Shown in pieces: positions 24,450 through 32,289 of a stretch of 32,289 nt of DNA. Numbering within the stretch: position 1 is the stretch's first letter; each line of letters starts with the position of its first letter. The position numbers and the translations under genes are program-made. Below the pieces are notes generated by a model, which made no database searches, had not been told where the DNA came from, and was given only the letters and a program-made list of their open reading frames with translations. Source of the stretch: Hallella bergensis DSM 17361 (lineage in GTDB: Bacteria; Bacteroidota; Bacteroidia; Bacteroidales; Bacteroidaceae); the NCBI RefSeq assembly GCF_000160535.1, contig NZ_GG704786.1:1-32289 (forward strand), read 5' to 3'.

Positions 24450-25088
24450 CTAAAAAAAATAGGACAACGAAACTTGCCACGCATTGGCCTTGCCTGTCGT
24501 AATCGTGTCATAAGTATCGTCAATCACCTTGCTCACTTTAGCCTCACCGGTTTTGCCCGTTGCGATGCTGTAATTGGCCGTAACCTGCAGATGTTTGAGG
24601 AGCGAGACACCGGCACCTACGTTGACGCTGAGATTCGACTTCTTCAACTGGAACGTATTCTGATAGTCCTCCCGGCTGGTCCAGGTGAACTCGTCCTTAC
24701 CAACATTGAAACCAAATTGAGGGCCGGCAAAAACAAACATACTGGCCATGCTACCCAAGCCAAATCCCCAACGAACATTGACGGGAATAATCACTGACTT
24801 TTGATTGATCGTCGTCTCACCACTCTGCACCTTGGTGTTCTCTACTTGGGAGGATTTCTGCTCGTAAAGGGCAGAAGCGTCCAAACCAAGCCCCAAAATA
24901 GGAGTGGAAAGTTTCATTGTCGGGCCCAAAAACCACCCTGAGCGGTTGCTACTGTCGAACAAGTCTTGGTTGAAGCTAATGCTTGAGACGTTGAGTCCGC
25001 CTTTTACACCGAACTGTAACTGGGCATCAGCCTTCTGGGCAAACATCATAGCTACTGCCAGCATGATAAGGGATACATACTTTTTCAT
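24450..25088 (-). CDS. outer-membrane beta-barrel protein (PorT/porin-like)
   Basis: The 212-residue product has a signal peptide (about 1-22, ending AQKADAQ), then the typical barrel opening LQFGVKGGLNVSSI, alternating strands and a C-terminal WQVSLSYFF with terminal Phe. It fits the OMP_b-brl_2 (PorT-like) group of small barrels. It lies 73 bp past the gldN stop behind a hairpin, so it is likely a separate transcript. A PorT role in T9SS is possible from its position but not shown. Confidence 0.82.
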   Translation of the reverse strand: MKKYVSLIMLAVAMMFAQKADAQLQFGVKGGLNVSSISFNQDLFDSSNRSGWFLGPTMKLSTPILGLGLDASALYEQKSSQVENTKVQSGETTINQKSVIIPVNVRWGFGLGSMASMFVFAGPQFGFNVGKDEFTWTSREDYQNTFQLKKSNLSVNVGAGVSLLKHLQVTANYSIATGKTGEAKVSKVIDDTYDTITTGKANAWQVSLSYFF

Positions 25089-25129
25089 AATAATATTGAT
25101 TAAAGCTTATAAAATAAAAGTTTTCGAAA

Positions 25130-25154
25130 GGAAGCAAATGAACCTGTTGCTTCC
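25130..25154 (-). terminator. terminator of the T9SS operon
   Basis: GGAAGCAA (25130-25137) pairs with TTGCTTCC (25147-25154) around a 9-nt loop, 8 bp past the gldN stop. The minus strand then reads a T-rich run (CTTTTATTTTATAAG), as in an intrinsic terminator. Confidence 0.65.
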
Positions 25155-25161
25155 AAGTCGA

Positions 25162-26211
25162 TTAATGGCGCTGGCGACGCACCGAGATGCGGGCAGCGGA
25201 ACTGCCGGAGGAAGAGGACGAACTGCGACGGTTTTTCACCTTTGCACTGCTGCCGCCACGCGCGCGTCGGTTTCTCTTGAGTGCTTTTTTATCTTTTTTG
25301 TCCAAGTGAGCTATCGAGTCGAGCGAATCCTTGCGAGCCTGGTTGCCCCACATGGCCTTTTCGAAGTTTTCAATTTCGTGTTCGATACGCATCTGCTCGC
25401 GGGAGAGTTTGGCGGTGTCGCCACCGGCCACCTGTGCCAGTGTCTGTCCCAGCATGTTGGTGGTTTTATAAATTTTTCCCTTGTAAGCGTTCATCGTGAA
25501 ATAGTCGTCGATGCTCATCGTGGCTGCATTGTTAAGGTTACTGGTCATGATGGTCTGCTTGGCCAAGAACGGAGCCAACTCATTGTATTTCACCCAGAAC
25601 AAAGGATATTTGGTGGTGCCGTCGCCGAAATCATCCTCGCGATACATCACCGGGCAGATGGCCTGTACCTGTGTGTGGAACGTGGCCGTGGACTGGTCGT
25701 AGTAGGCGCTTTCCTTGACGAAATAACCCTTCACCTCGCCCGAAGGAATGTCGCTGTCGGAGATATGGACACCGCGGTCGGTTCGCTCGTAATAGATTTG
25801 GTAGTCGTCCAAGAATTTCAAGGGGCTAACACGCAAGGATTCCTCGAAACGCTCATTGCCTGTGTTCACATCGTATGAATAGGCCGCGATGCCGCCATGG
25901 TTGGGACCGGCCATGATGAGTTTGAACATATAGGTAAAGAGATTCATCTGCCCACCGAGGGGTTCGACAGGATAATACAGCCCCGCGTTGGCATCATCGC
26001 GGAGGTCGAGCTCGCGATAGACATCCCGACGCCACACGACATCCTCGTCCATCTTTGCCTCCGTGGGAAATGATATTTGGGCGCGGATTGTCATGTTGTT
26101 TTTGTTCGACTGTTGCTCTCGGGCGGCTTGCTCGGCACGTCTTGCCTTGGGCTGAGCTGTGGCACTCAAGGTGAGGCATGCGATAAACAGCATTAAAACT
26201 ATTCTTTTCAT
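25162..26211 (-). CDS. gldN: type IX secretion system protein GldN/PorN
   Basis: The 349-residue periplasmic protein has a signal peptide (about 1-19, ending SATAQ). The GldN core (about 40-290) includes DVVWRRDVYRELDLRDDANA, LYYPVEP and YFVKESAYYDQSTATFHTQ. The C-terminal tail (about 305-349) is strongly basic and Ser-rich (KNRRSSSSSSGSSAA). PorN joins PorK and the outer-membrane ring of T9SS and touches the PorLM motor. It is last in porP-gldK-gldL-gldM-gldN, 86 bp after gldM, followed by a terminator. Start and family are clear; the tail is low complexity and may vary among strains. Confidence 0.93.
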   Translation of the reverse strand: MKRIVLMLFIACLTLSATAQPKARRAEQAAREQQSNKNNMTIRAQISFPTEAKMDEDVVWRRDVYRELDLRDDANAGLYYPVEPLGGQMNLFTYMFKLIMAGPNHGGIAAYSYDVNTGNERFEESLRVSPLKFLDDYQIYYERTDRGVHISDSDIPSGEVKGYFVKESAYYDQSTATFHTQVQAICPVMYREDDFGDGTTKYPLFWVKYNELAPFLAKQTIMTSNLNNAATMSIDDYFTMNAYKGKIYKTTNMLGQTLAQVAGGDTAKLSREQMRIEHEIENFEKAMWGNQARKDSLDSIAHLDKKDKKALKRNRRARGGSSAKVKNRRSSSSSSGSSAARISVRRQRH

Positions 26212-26297
26212 TATCTAATCATTGTTCTTTCTGGTGTATATCTTTTGGGGTGGAGAATCAGGAGCACGTGGAGGGCGATTCCAATCTCCCACTCCGT

Positions 26298-27854
26298 TTA
26301 TCTCAGTTTCACTTCCATGGCTCCCGGCAAGGTTCGCGTAATGCCGTCGGGGCCAACGGCTTTGACCTCTGTGATGTAGAAGCGACGTCCACGCGACAAG
26401 CGACGGAACTGGTCGCGCATTCTATCGGTGAATTCGTCACCGGCCGATGCCATCTGCACGGCATTGCCCATATTGTCATAGAACACGGCGGAGAAACCGG
26501 TCACCCTGAACTGTATGTCGAGAATGCCGTCGTCGATAGCTGCATTGAGGCGAGTGGCTCCCATAAGTCCGGCCTTGGCCAGGTTTCCGCCCTTGTATCT
26601 GTCGGTGCCCAACGCGATGTATGGCGTGGGATCGGGCAACTTGCGGACCTTGAACGTGAACGGTGGGAACGAGCGCACCTTGCCTCCGTCGCGCGCAGAC
26701 ACCTTGAAAGTGACGTCGCGACCTACGGCAGAGGGCACGGCAATATATCGCCCGGCTCCCGTCGCAGAAAGGCTTCCGCCGGTCATGCTCACAGAAACTG
26801 CATTTTGGGGCACGCCCGGAACACTCACGCTGATGGGGTTCCTGTATCCAGCATAGAGCACGTTCATCAGGTCGGCTGCCAGTGTTGCACCACCGGGAAC
26901 GGGAATGACACTGTATTTCTGACTAAACTCGCGGCGGAGAATGTCGCCGGCAGCGTTGCGCATCAGGATATAGCCGCTGAACTGATGGTCGCCTACGCCC
27001 CCGGCCGTGAAGCTGTAGCGACCGTTTGTGGAATTGACTCTGCTGCCATTGACGTAGATCTCGGGCTGCTTGGTCGTATCCATAGCTGCCATCACAATGC
27101 TGGCCGCGAAACGTTCGCCGGGGTAGAGGGTTGTCTTTTCGGGTACGACAAAAGCCGACAACTTGTTGACACGGATGTCCTTGAGGTCGATGTTGGAAAC
27201 CAACGTGTGGAGCACCTGCCCTTCGGCATGGCGAACGTCGTTCTGCAATTTGGACAACAACGTTACGGCAGCCGCCACAGGCATATTCTCGAACATGTAT
27301 TCCTGCCAGTTCTTGCCCAAGGTGTTGGCCTTTCTGGGAACGGCCGTGGACAGACTGTTATCGATCAGCTTGCGCTGTTCGGGGTCGGCTACGTAGTTCA
27401 GAATGCGGTTTCGGAAACTGTTGATCGAATTATAGAGCAGCTGTCCCTTCCCGGTAATGGGGGCGAGCATCACCGTTCCTGCGGCATCGATGTTGTCGTT
27501 GTTCTCTGCATCGGCCAGCGTGGCATCCTTGCCACTGGCCTCTCTCACGATGGCCAACTTCAGTTCCTGGGCAAGGTTGTAGAGCGAATCGCTCATGTTT
27601 TTCACCTCGGTGGCCTTGGCAAACCAAGCTTTCACTTTGGCCGGGTTGGCATCCATCTGCTGTTTGAAATCCCCATAAAGCGATTCGTTCTCTATGGTAG
27701 CGTTAGTCGTTGTACGGTTCAGGCTCTCCTCGACCACGGCAAAACCATTAAGCACCTCCGTGGAAATATTGAGGGCAAGCATGGCCAGCAAGACGATATA
27801 CATCAGGTTGATCATCTTCTGACGAGGAGAGACTGGTCTTTTCTTTATTGCCAT
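26298..27854 (-). CDS. gldM: type IX secretion/gliding motor protein GldM/PorM
   Basis: The 518-residue product has the conserved cytoplasmic start (RPVSPRQKMINLMYIVLLAM), one membrane helix (about 15-32) and a long periplasmic part made of several domains (about 35-518). Family motifs include SVVEESL-like GFAVVEESLNRTT and YSVIPVPGGATLAADLMNVLYAG. PorM and PorL form the inner-membrane motor that uses the proton gradient to energise secretion. It lies 65 bp after gldL. The long open frame on the opposite strand is a shadow. Confidence 0.95.
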   Translation of the reverse strand: MAIKKRPVSPRQKMINLMYIVLLAMLALNISTEVLNGFAVVEESLNRTTTNATIENESLYGDFKQQMDANPAKVKAWFAKATEVKNMSDSLYNLAQELKLAIVREASGKDATLADAENNDNIDAAGTVMLAPITGKGQLLYNSINSFRNRILNYVADPEQRKLIDNSLSTAVPRKANTLGKNWQEYMFENMPVAAAVTLLSKLQNDVRHAEGQVLHTLVSNIDLKDIRVNKLSAFVVPEKTTLYPGERFAASIVMAAMDTTKQPEIYVNGSRVNSTNGRYSFTAGGVGDHQFSGYILMRNAAGDILRREFSQKYSVIPVPGGATLAADLMNVLYAGYRNPISVSVPGVPQNAVSVSMTGGSLSATGAGRYIAVPSAVGRDVTFKVSARDGGKVRSFPPFTFKVRKLPDPTPYIALGTDRYKGGNLAKAGLMGATRLNAAIDDGILDIQFRVTGFSAVFYDNMGNAVQMASAGDEFTDRMRDQFRRLSRGRRFYITEVKAVGPDGITRTLPGAMEVKLR

Positions 27855-27919
27855 TTACTGTTTATTCTTTGGATAGGGGATGTGGAACTTAAAAGAAGTA
27901 AGAAAAAGGTAAGTTCCGA

Positions 27920-28732
27920 TTAGTCGGTGGGCTGCGAAGTCTGTGGGGGAACGCTTCCCGGGGCACCCATTGGCATATTCACGGTCATGGCTTCGATCAT
28001 GCGGGCATAGATCTGGTTGAGTCTTTCGATCTGCTTGGCCATCCTGAGGCTTTGGTCGTTGATTTGGTCAATGGTGCCGATTTGCTGGCTTGCGCCCTTC
28101 AGCTGCATTTCGTAAACCTTGCTGATACCCGTAAGTGTGCGGTTGAGATTTTCCATCTCCTCGCTGTCGCGGGTAAGGCGCGTACTCTGTTCGTTAACTT
28201 TTTCAAGTGTCTCAACGAGTTTCTTGAGCTGGTCAACATAGTTGGACTGGGCCTCGTTGAGGGACTCTGCTTCCTCGGCCGACATTTGGGGTACGAAATT
28301 AGGCTGGGATATGGTGGCGGCAGCGGGCGAATCTGCGGGCTGCGCTGATACAGGCTGCGGGGCATGCTGGCCGGCCAAGTCTGATTCTTGTGCAACGGCC
28401 GGAGCGTGCGTCACAGGCGTATGCTCATCGGAATAATTCACCGTTCCGGTGGCAAGATACTCTTCTGTAATACGGGTCGGAATCTCACGCCCATCGGCGG
28501 TCTTGTCGAAAGGACGGTCAAACGCTGAGATGAAGAACACAAGCACCTCGGTACCCATGCCGAGGAACAACATGATGTTGGCTCCGGGAAGGTGGGTGAG
28601 CTTGAAGAGTGCACCCAAGATAACGACGGAGGCACCCCAGCTGTAGGCGTAATTAAGAAAGGTCTGTCCGGGAACGGTATCTATCCACTTCTGCAGACGA
28701 TACACAAGATTGTATTTGCTATAATTAGACAT
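27920..28732 (-). CDS. gldL: type IX secretion motor protein GldL/PorL
   Basis: The 270-residue product starts at 28732 (MSNYSKYNLVYRLQKWID); the open frame upstream of this is a shadow of gldK. Two membrane helices lie at about 26-43 and 51-70. E62 in GTEVLVFFISAFD falls in helix 2, where the family has a glutamate tied to proton use. A Pro/Ala-rich linker (about 95-155) and a cytoplasmic coiled coil (about 160-255, SNYVDQLKKLVETLEKVNEQ) follow. It begins 5 bp after the gldK stop. Confidence 0.95.
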   Translation of the reverse strand: MSNYSKYNLVYRLQKWIDTVPGQTFLNYAYSWGASVVILGALFKLTHLPGANIMLFLGMGTEVLVFFISAFDRPFDKTADGREIPTRITEEYLATGTVNYSDEHTPVTHAPAVAQESDLAGQHAPQPVSAQPADSPAAATISQPNFVPQMSAEEAESLNEAQSNYVDQLKKLVETLEKVNEQSTRLTRDSEEMENLNRTLTGISKVYEMQLKGASQQIGTIDQINDQSLRMAKQIERLNQIYARMIEAMTVNMPMGAPGSVPPQTSQPTD

Positions 28733-28737
28733 GATGC

Positions 28738-30183
28738 TTATTTCCTTTTTTGTTTTCCTGTAATCGAGTTGGCCAATGAACGCACGCAACGGAAGCCAAT
28801 GTATGATCTTGGATGATTCTGATATTCCCACGTGCGCCAGGCTGACCGGATATAACTCTCCGGGTCTTTCCATGAGCCGCCACGCACACTTTTCTTCTTC
28901 AAACGATAAGGGTCTTCCTTGGCGGCATTGTACTTGAGTTGGGGGTTCAGGTCGTTCATGGCATCCACGCCGGCCTCGGTGTAGATGGTGCTGGTCCATT
29001 CTGCCACATTGCCGGCCATATCGTAGAGTCCATTGCTGTTGGGCGAGTAACTGCCCACCTTACTGCATATCAGGTTGCCGTCCTTGGTGTAATTGCCACG
29101 GTCGGGCTTGAAGTTGGCATAAAAGCATCCGCCTGCATTGGACACGGATTCGTTTTCCCAAGGAAATTCCGTTTGATCTTTCCCGCGGGCGGCATACTCC
29201 CATTCTGCTTCTGTGGGTAGACGGTAGCGCTGGATATAACGGGCTTCGTCGCCCAGTCCCTTGAGCAGATAGTCGGTGCGCCAAGCACAGAAGGCATTGG
29301 CCTGCTCCCAGGTAACTCCGACGACGGGGTAATCATTGTAGGCTGCGTTGGAGAAATAATTGCGAAGGTAGGTCTCGTTTTCTGAATTGCGGAAATCGTT
29401 GACCCATACGGTTGTGTCCGGATAAATATTCACGATATAGGTATTGAGGAAGTCCCACGGACCGGACAGTTCGCGATTGATGGTCTCGCTGACAATGCGT
29501 CCCTCGTCGTCGATATAGGCCGTGTCCTTACTAATCATCACCACCTCGTTGGGATCGACGGTGACATCGGTATTCAGATTGCGCTCCTCAGGGTTCAAGC
29601 GGTTGCGGCGGAGAGCGGCAGCGGCATAGTCATATACCTCGTACTTGTAGTTCATCTGCTTATAATCAAGCAGTTTCTCGCCCGTTACAGGATTCGTGAC
29701 GTACAGGCTTTCGATGGCTCGCTCCTCGTCTTCATTCGGCTTGCGTGGCAATCGTCTTTTCCAATTCAAATGCGGCGTAACGGGGTCGCCGTACTTGTCC
29801 TCAGTTATCAGATAGGTCTCGTCACCTCCGTAGGACGGGTCGGCCAAACGGGTGCGCAGGATGCTGTCGCGCACCCACATCACAAATTGCTTGTACTGTG
29901 AGTTGGTAATTTCCGTTTCGTCGATCCAAAAACCATCGACAGATATGTCGCGCATCGGGGTCTTCTTGCCCCACAGGGTGTCCTGCCCATCGAGTCCCAT
30001 CTTGAGATAGCCACGATCTATGCGTACCATACCATACGGAGTGGGTTCGGTGAACGGCTTGCCACCCACTCCCACAACTTCTCCGCCTCTCCCGGAGGCT
30101 GATGCGGACTTGGCGCTGAAACATCCGGAAAGCGTTGCCGTGAATGCCAACAGGCATAAAGCTATGATTATATTCTTTTTCAT
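28738..30183 (-). CDS. gldK: type IX secretion lipoprotein GldK/PorK
   Basis: The 481-residue product has a lipoprotein signal with lipobox TLSGC (C21) and a sulfatase-modifying-factor (FGE-like) domain (about 50-475) with WIDETEITNSQYKQF, RLPTEAEWEYAARG, DMAGNVAEWTSTIY and RGGSWKDPESYIRSAWR. PorK is an outer-membrane lipoprotein that makes a ring with PorN; it is not an enzyme. It starts 45 bp after the porP stop and ends 5 bp before gldL. Confidence 0.95.
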   Translation of the reverse strand: MKKNIIIALCLLAFTATLSGCFSAKSASASGRGGEVVGVGGKPFTEPTPYGMVRIDRGYLKMGLDGQDTLWGKKTPMRDISVDGFWIDETEITNSQYKQFVMWVRDSILRTRLADPSYGGDETYLITEDKYGDPVTPHLNWKRRLPRKPNEDEERAIESLYVTNPVTGEKLLDYKQMNYKYEVYDYAAAALRRNRLNPEERNLNTDVTVDPNEVVMISKDTAYIDDEGRIVSETINRELSGPWDFLNTYIVNIYPDTTVWVNDFRNSENETYLRNYFSNAAYNDYPVVGVTWEQANAFCAWRTDYLLKGLGDEARYIQRYRLPTEAEWEYAARGKDQTEFPWENESVSNAGGCFYANFKPDRGNYTKDGNLICSKVGSYSPNSNGLYDMAGNVAEWTSTIYTEAGVDAMNDLNPQLKYNAAKEDPYRLKKKSVRGGSWKDPESYIRSAWRTWEYQNHPRSYIGFRCVRSLANSITGKQKRK

Positions 30184-30228
30184 ATATCAGTCTTGATTCC
30201 TCATTTTCTGTTTTAGAATTGTCCTTGA

Positions 30229-31182
30229 CTACAATATTCTGACGCTCTTGTGAAGATTTTTGCCCTTTTTAACAAGGTTGATATCGTGCTGATAACCGAT
30301 AAACAGCTCGTGACTTCCATTGCCCGGATTGATTGCCGAGGTGTAGACTTCATAACTGTATCCCAGCATGATTCCATGGAAATTGCCTCCAACCATCACT
30401 GTAACAGAATTGGTGGGACTGTAACCAATGCCACCATACATTATTTTTTCGTCATTCGTGTACACCAACCTGCCTGTAACGTCGGCACGATAAGCAGTCA
30501 TGTCTGTGCGCACCATGAACGAGGGCTTTATAGTTAGAAACGGATTGCGGAGTTTTATATTGTATCCTCCCGTTAAATAATAGGTTCTGTCGATTTGCAA
30601 TTCGTTGGTTTCTCCTAAGTTGACCAAGGGAGAAGTAAGGTGCTGGACGGAAACTCCGACATACAGATTCCTGCGGGTATAATAAAGTCCGGCACCCAAA
30701 TCCAAGGCGTTGCCATTCAGCGTCGAGGTCGAAAAGGCGGGGTCGCCCGAATCTTCCAGATCTATCTTTGAGCCGTCGAATCCCTCGCTGAGCATTCCTA
30801 CTTGAACTCCGGTACTCATTTGTCCACCAAAGAGTTTGAACTTGAGGGCATATTGCAACGCAAGCTTTTGATGAGTGAAAAGACCGAGTTTGTCATTCAA
30901 AAGCTGAACGCCTGCACCATGATAGGTCTTTATGGCATAAAAAGGTATATCAGCCGAGGCATAGGCCGTCTGTGGATTATGTTCAAAACCAGCCAAATCC
31001 ATAGCGTAGGCAGCTGTAACATTGATTTTCGGCTGCTTACCCACTGCACCGGGATTATACGATGTTTCCATGTCGAAGTAATGACTGAAATAGGGGTCAT
31101 ACTGCGCATGGCTTGTTAATCTTACTCCCATCAGCAATAATACGATGATCCAATTGCGTTTAAACACATTTCTATAACGCAT
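30229..31182 (-). CDS. porP: type IX secretion outer-membrane protein PorP/SprF
   Basis: The 317-residue product has a signal peptide (about 1-26, ending TSHAQ) and then the family opening YDPYFSHYFDMETSYNPGAVG. GGYNIKLRNPFLTIKPSFMV and the C-terminal GYQHDINL region are also typical. PorP/SprF proteins are outer-membrane barrels that help export T9SS cargo with type B C-terminal domains or complete the secretion machine. It is first in the porP-gldKLMN run. Its upstream space is only 21 bp to the DUF2795 terminator, so the promoter must be short or overlap it. Confidence 0.93.
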   Translation of the reverse strand: MRYRNVFKRNWIIVLLLMGVRLTSHAQYDPYFSHYFDMETSYNPGAVGKQPKINVTAAYAMDLAGFEHNPQTAYASADIPFYAIKTYHGAGVQLLNDKLGLFTHQKLALQYALKFKLFGGQMSTGVQVGMLSEGFDGSKIDLEDSGDPAFSTSTLNGNALDLGAGLYYTRRNLYVGVSVQHLTSPLVNLGETNELQIDRTYYLTGGYNIKLRNPFLTIKPSFMVRTDMTAYRADVTGRLVYTNDEKIMYGGIGYSPTNSVTVMVGGNFHGIMLGYSYEVYTSAINPGNGSHELFIGYQHDINLVKKGKNLHKSVRIL

Positions 31183-31203
31183 TGTACAAAAAAATATTGC
31201 GTA

Positions 31204-31237
31204 TAAAAAAAGCCGTTCTTTGCAATCAAGAACGGCT
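31204..31237 (-). terminator. intrinsic terminator of the DUF2795 gene
   Basis: AGCCGTTCTT (31211-31220) pairs perfectly with AAGAACGGCT (31228-31237) around a 7-nt loop. On the minus strand seven T follow. It starts 21 bp past the stop at 31259. Confidence 0.85.
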
Positions 31238-31258
31238 CTTTATAATGTGGTGTTTGTT

Positions 31259-31480
31259 TTAATACTCTTCTTCGTCCCAGAGAAAATCATCCTTTGTGGG
31301 ATAATCTGGCCAAATATCTTCTATATTGTCATATACATCGCCCTCGTCTTCTATCTCCTGCAAGTTTTCCAAAACTTCTGCGGGAGCTCCAGAACGTATG
31401 GCATAGTCTATCAATTCTTCTTTTGTTGCTGGCCATGGAGCATCCTCCAGTTTAGAAGCCAAATCCAGTGTCCAATACAT
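31259..31480 (-). CDS. DUF2795 domain protein
   Basis: The 73-residue acidic protein contains WPATKEELIDYAIRSGAPAE and VLENLQEIEDEGDVYDNIED, the block found in small DUF2795 proteins of Bacteroidota, and ends FLWDEEEY. It has no signal or membrane segment, so it is likely cytoplasmic. The function of the family is unknown; such genes are highly conserved in Bacteroidales. It is monocistronic with its own promoter and terminator, and lies upstream of porP on the same strand. Confidence 0.88.
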   Translation of the reverse strand: MYWTLDLASKLEDAPWPATKEELIDYAIRSGAPAEVLENLQEIEDEGDVYDNIEDIWPDYPTKDDFLWDEEEY

Positions 31481-31512
31481 AGTTTAATGTTTAATGTGTT
31501 TCATTTGTGGCG

Positions 31513-31543
31513 CAAAAATAAACAATTTCTTTGAATATCCAAA
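31513..31543 (-). promoter_or_regulatory. promoter of the DUF2795 gene
   Basis: The minus strand has TTTG (31540-31543), a 19-nt spacer and TATTTTTG (31513-31520), full matches to the Bacteroidota -33 and -7 elements. The transcript would start near 31506, 26 nt before the ATG. Confidence 0.7.
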
Positions 31544-31623
31544 CGTTTTACTACTAATTTTAGGCACAACCACCAGTAAAAGGGGAATTTTCGGATAAAT
31601 GAAATGACATTGTAATGCTTGAC

Positions 31624-32205
31624 TTAAAAATTCAAGACATAATGTTGTTTGTACATCTGCTTGTCAAAGAAAACAAGACCACATCGATAAAGGTCGAAAC
31701 TCACTCCACTGTACTCATTCGACTGCATCATCTTCCAAGCTTTATATGCAGATCGGCTAACATGAATGTCTTCTACAATCAAGATGGATTGAGAACTGGC
31801 ATGCCTTGCAAATTGACTATATATTTTTTTCCAGTTACCCTCTAAAGTCATAACGAGAATGTCGCATTCAGCTATTTGATCCATATCGTATCCATCTACA
31901 CAATCAACTATCGAAGTCTTCAAACATCCGGCCTGGACATAATCTGCTTGAATATCAAACTGATCCAAACAGAATCCCCAGCGGTAGGGTTGACTATAAT
32001 TGGCTATCCTGAAATACAACTCAGCCAATCGACGATCATCTAAATCATAATCCGGATATTCCTGACCTAGTCTTGCGTATGCATAATAAGGCCACTTCTC
32101 CTTAATAACATAGCGCACAAAATGATAAGCCCATGGGGACTGAATGCCAAAGCCCCTGCCATGACCGAAGCCCTTCAGCCACATTCTGATTCTATGGAGA
32201 GGCAT
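31624..32205 (-). CDS. methyltransferase-like protein with no visible SAM motif
   Basis: I start it at the ATG at 32205 (MPLHRIRMWLKGFGHGRGFG, 193 residues), because a perfect -7 element at 32256-32263 rules out the ATGs at 32274 and 32250 for that promoter. GFGIQSPWAYHFVRYVIKEKWPYYAY and the end part (ILIVEDIHVSRSAYKAW, VSFDLYRCGLVFFDK, HYVLNF) resemble a Bacteroidota family annotated as class I SAM-dependent methyltransferase. Where that family has its Gly-rich SAM loop (after NYSQP), this protein has RWGFCLDQFDIQADYVQAGC, without a G-x-G-x-G pattern. It may be a non-catalytic or diverged member. The sequence is AT-rich. Confidence 0.6.
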   Translation of the reverse strand: MPLHRIRMWLKGFGHGRGFGIQSPWAYHFVRYVIKEKWPYYAYARLGQEYPDYDLDDRRLAELYFRIANYSQPYRWGFCLDQFDIQADYVQAGCLKTSIVDCVDGYDMDQIAECDILVMTLEGNWKKIYSQFARHASSQSILIVEDIHVSRSAYKAWKMMQSNEYSGVSFDLYRCGLVFFDKQMYKQHYVLNF

Positions 32206-32255
32206 AAACCTGTCAATAGGCCTTGTCCTCGTCAGCCACGTGCACTTCATTCCTT

Positions 32256-32263
32256 CAAAATTA
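32256..32263 (-). promoter_or_regulatory. -7 element upstream of the methyltransferase-like gene
   Basis: The minus strand reads TAATTTTG, a full TAnnTTTG match. The -33 would be at the window edge (ATGT), not a match. The transcript would start near 32249. Confidence 0.4.
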
Positions 32264-32289
32264 ACAGATAGCATACCTCTTTACATGGC

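Noticed and set aside
21592..25088. Polysaccharide utilisation locus around GH2
   Set aside because: No SusC/SusD pair, regulator or second carbohydrate enzyme is adjacent; the GH88 gene is 15 kb away on the far side of the arginine cluster.
26250..27923. 557-codon open frame on the plus strand opposite gldM
   Set aside because: gldM has clear family motifs and the correct length. The opposite frame has a His/Gly-rich, motif-free translation typical of a shadow in GC-rich coding DNA.
28733..28999. N-terminal extension of gldL by 89 codons
   Set aside because: It overlaps the conserved end of gldK in another frame; GldL proteins begin near MSNYSKYN and have no such domain.

Overview
The window looks like a chromosomal segment of a Prevotella-like member of the Bacteroidota (inference from gene content). 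The evidence is a type IX secretion operon in porPKLMN order, an N-succinylornithine-type carbamoyltransferase in place of ordinary ArgF, DUF2795 and YgbA families, and promoters of the Bacteroidota type (TAnnTTTG near -7, TTTG near -33). No rRNA, tRNA, CRISPR array or intact mobile element was found.

Layout. 1-3430: AT-rich, decayed stretch. It holds a frameshifted gene tail, an outer-membrane barrel gene, a start-less gene fragment, a small secreted protein, an O-antigen-ligase-like pseudogene and a diverged dispersed repeat. 3433-4914 (minus): a compact operon of a 66-residue acidic protein, a short RpoD-like sigma factor and a YfcE-like phosphodiesterase. 5230-7314 (plus): a secreted GH88 unsaturated glucuronyl hydrolase and a Bax-inhibitor-1 family membrane protein.

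7647-19630 (minus) is the metabolic core, transcribed from right to left: argR, a GNAT acyltransferase, argG, a PspC-domain gene, argC, argD, proC, an XRE-cupin regulator, an acyl-CoA synthetase, proB, proA, argF'. It covers proline synthesis from glutamate completely (proB, proA, proC) and the middle and late arginine steps through acylated intermediates. argB, the deacylase argE and argH are not in the window. The GNAT is a candidate for the first acylation step.

19631-21430 is a gene-free zone upstream of argR with a second copy of the dispersed repeat, two heptamer tandem tracts and a truncated, internally deleted IS4-type transposase. 21592-25088 carries a secreted GH2 glycosidase, a YgbA protein whose 3' end lies in a 19-bp perfect palindrome, and an outer-membrane barrel protein. 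25162-31182 (minus) is porP/sprF-gldK-gldL-gldM-gldN, the core of the T9SS trans-envelope machine. 31259-32289 holds a DUF2795 gene with textbook promoter and terminator and a methyltransferase-like protein that lacks a visible SAM-binding motif.

I found no clear case for a wholly new defence or mobile system. The points most worth checking are the sigma/small-protein pair, the GNAT with a cysteine cluster, the regulator plus acyl-CoA ligase heading proBA-argF', the dispersed and heptamer repeats, and the palindrome inside ygbA.
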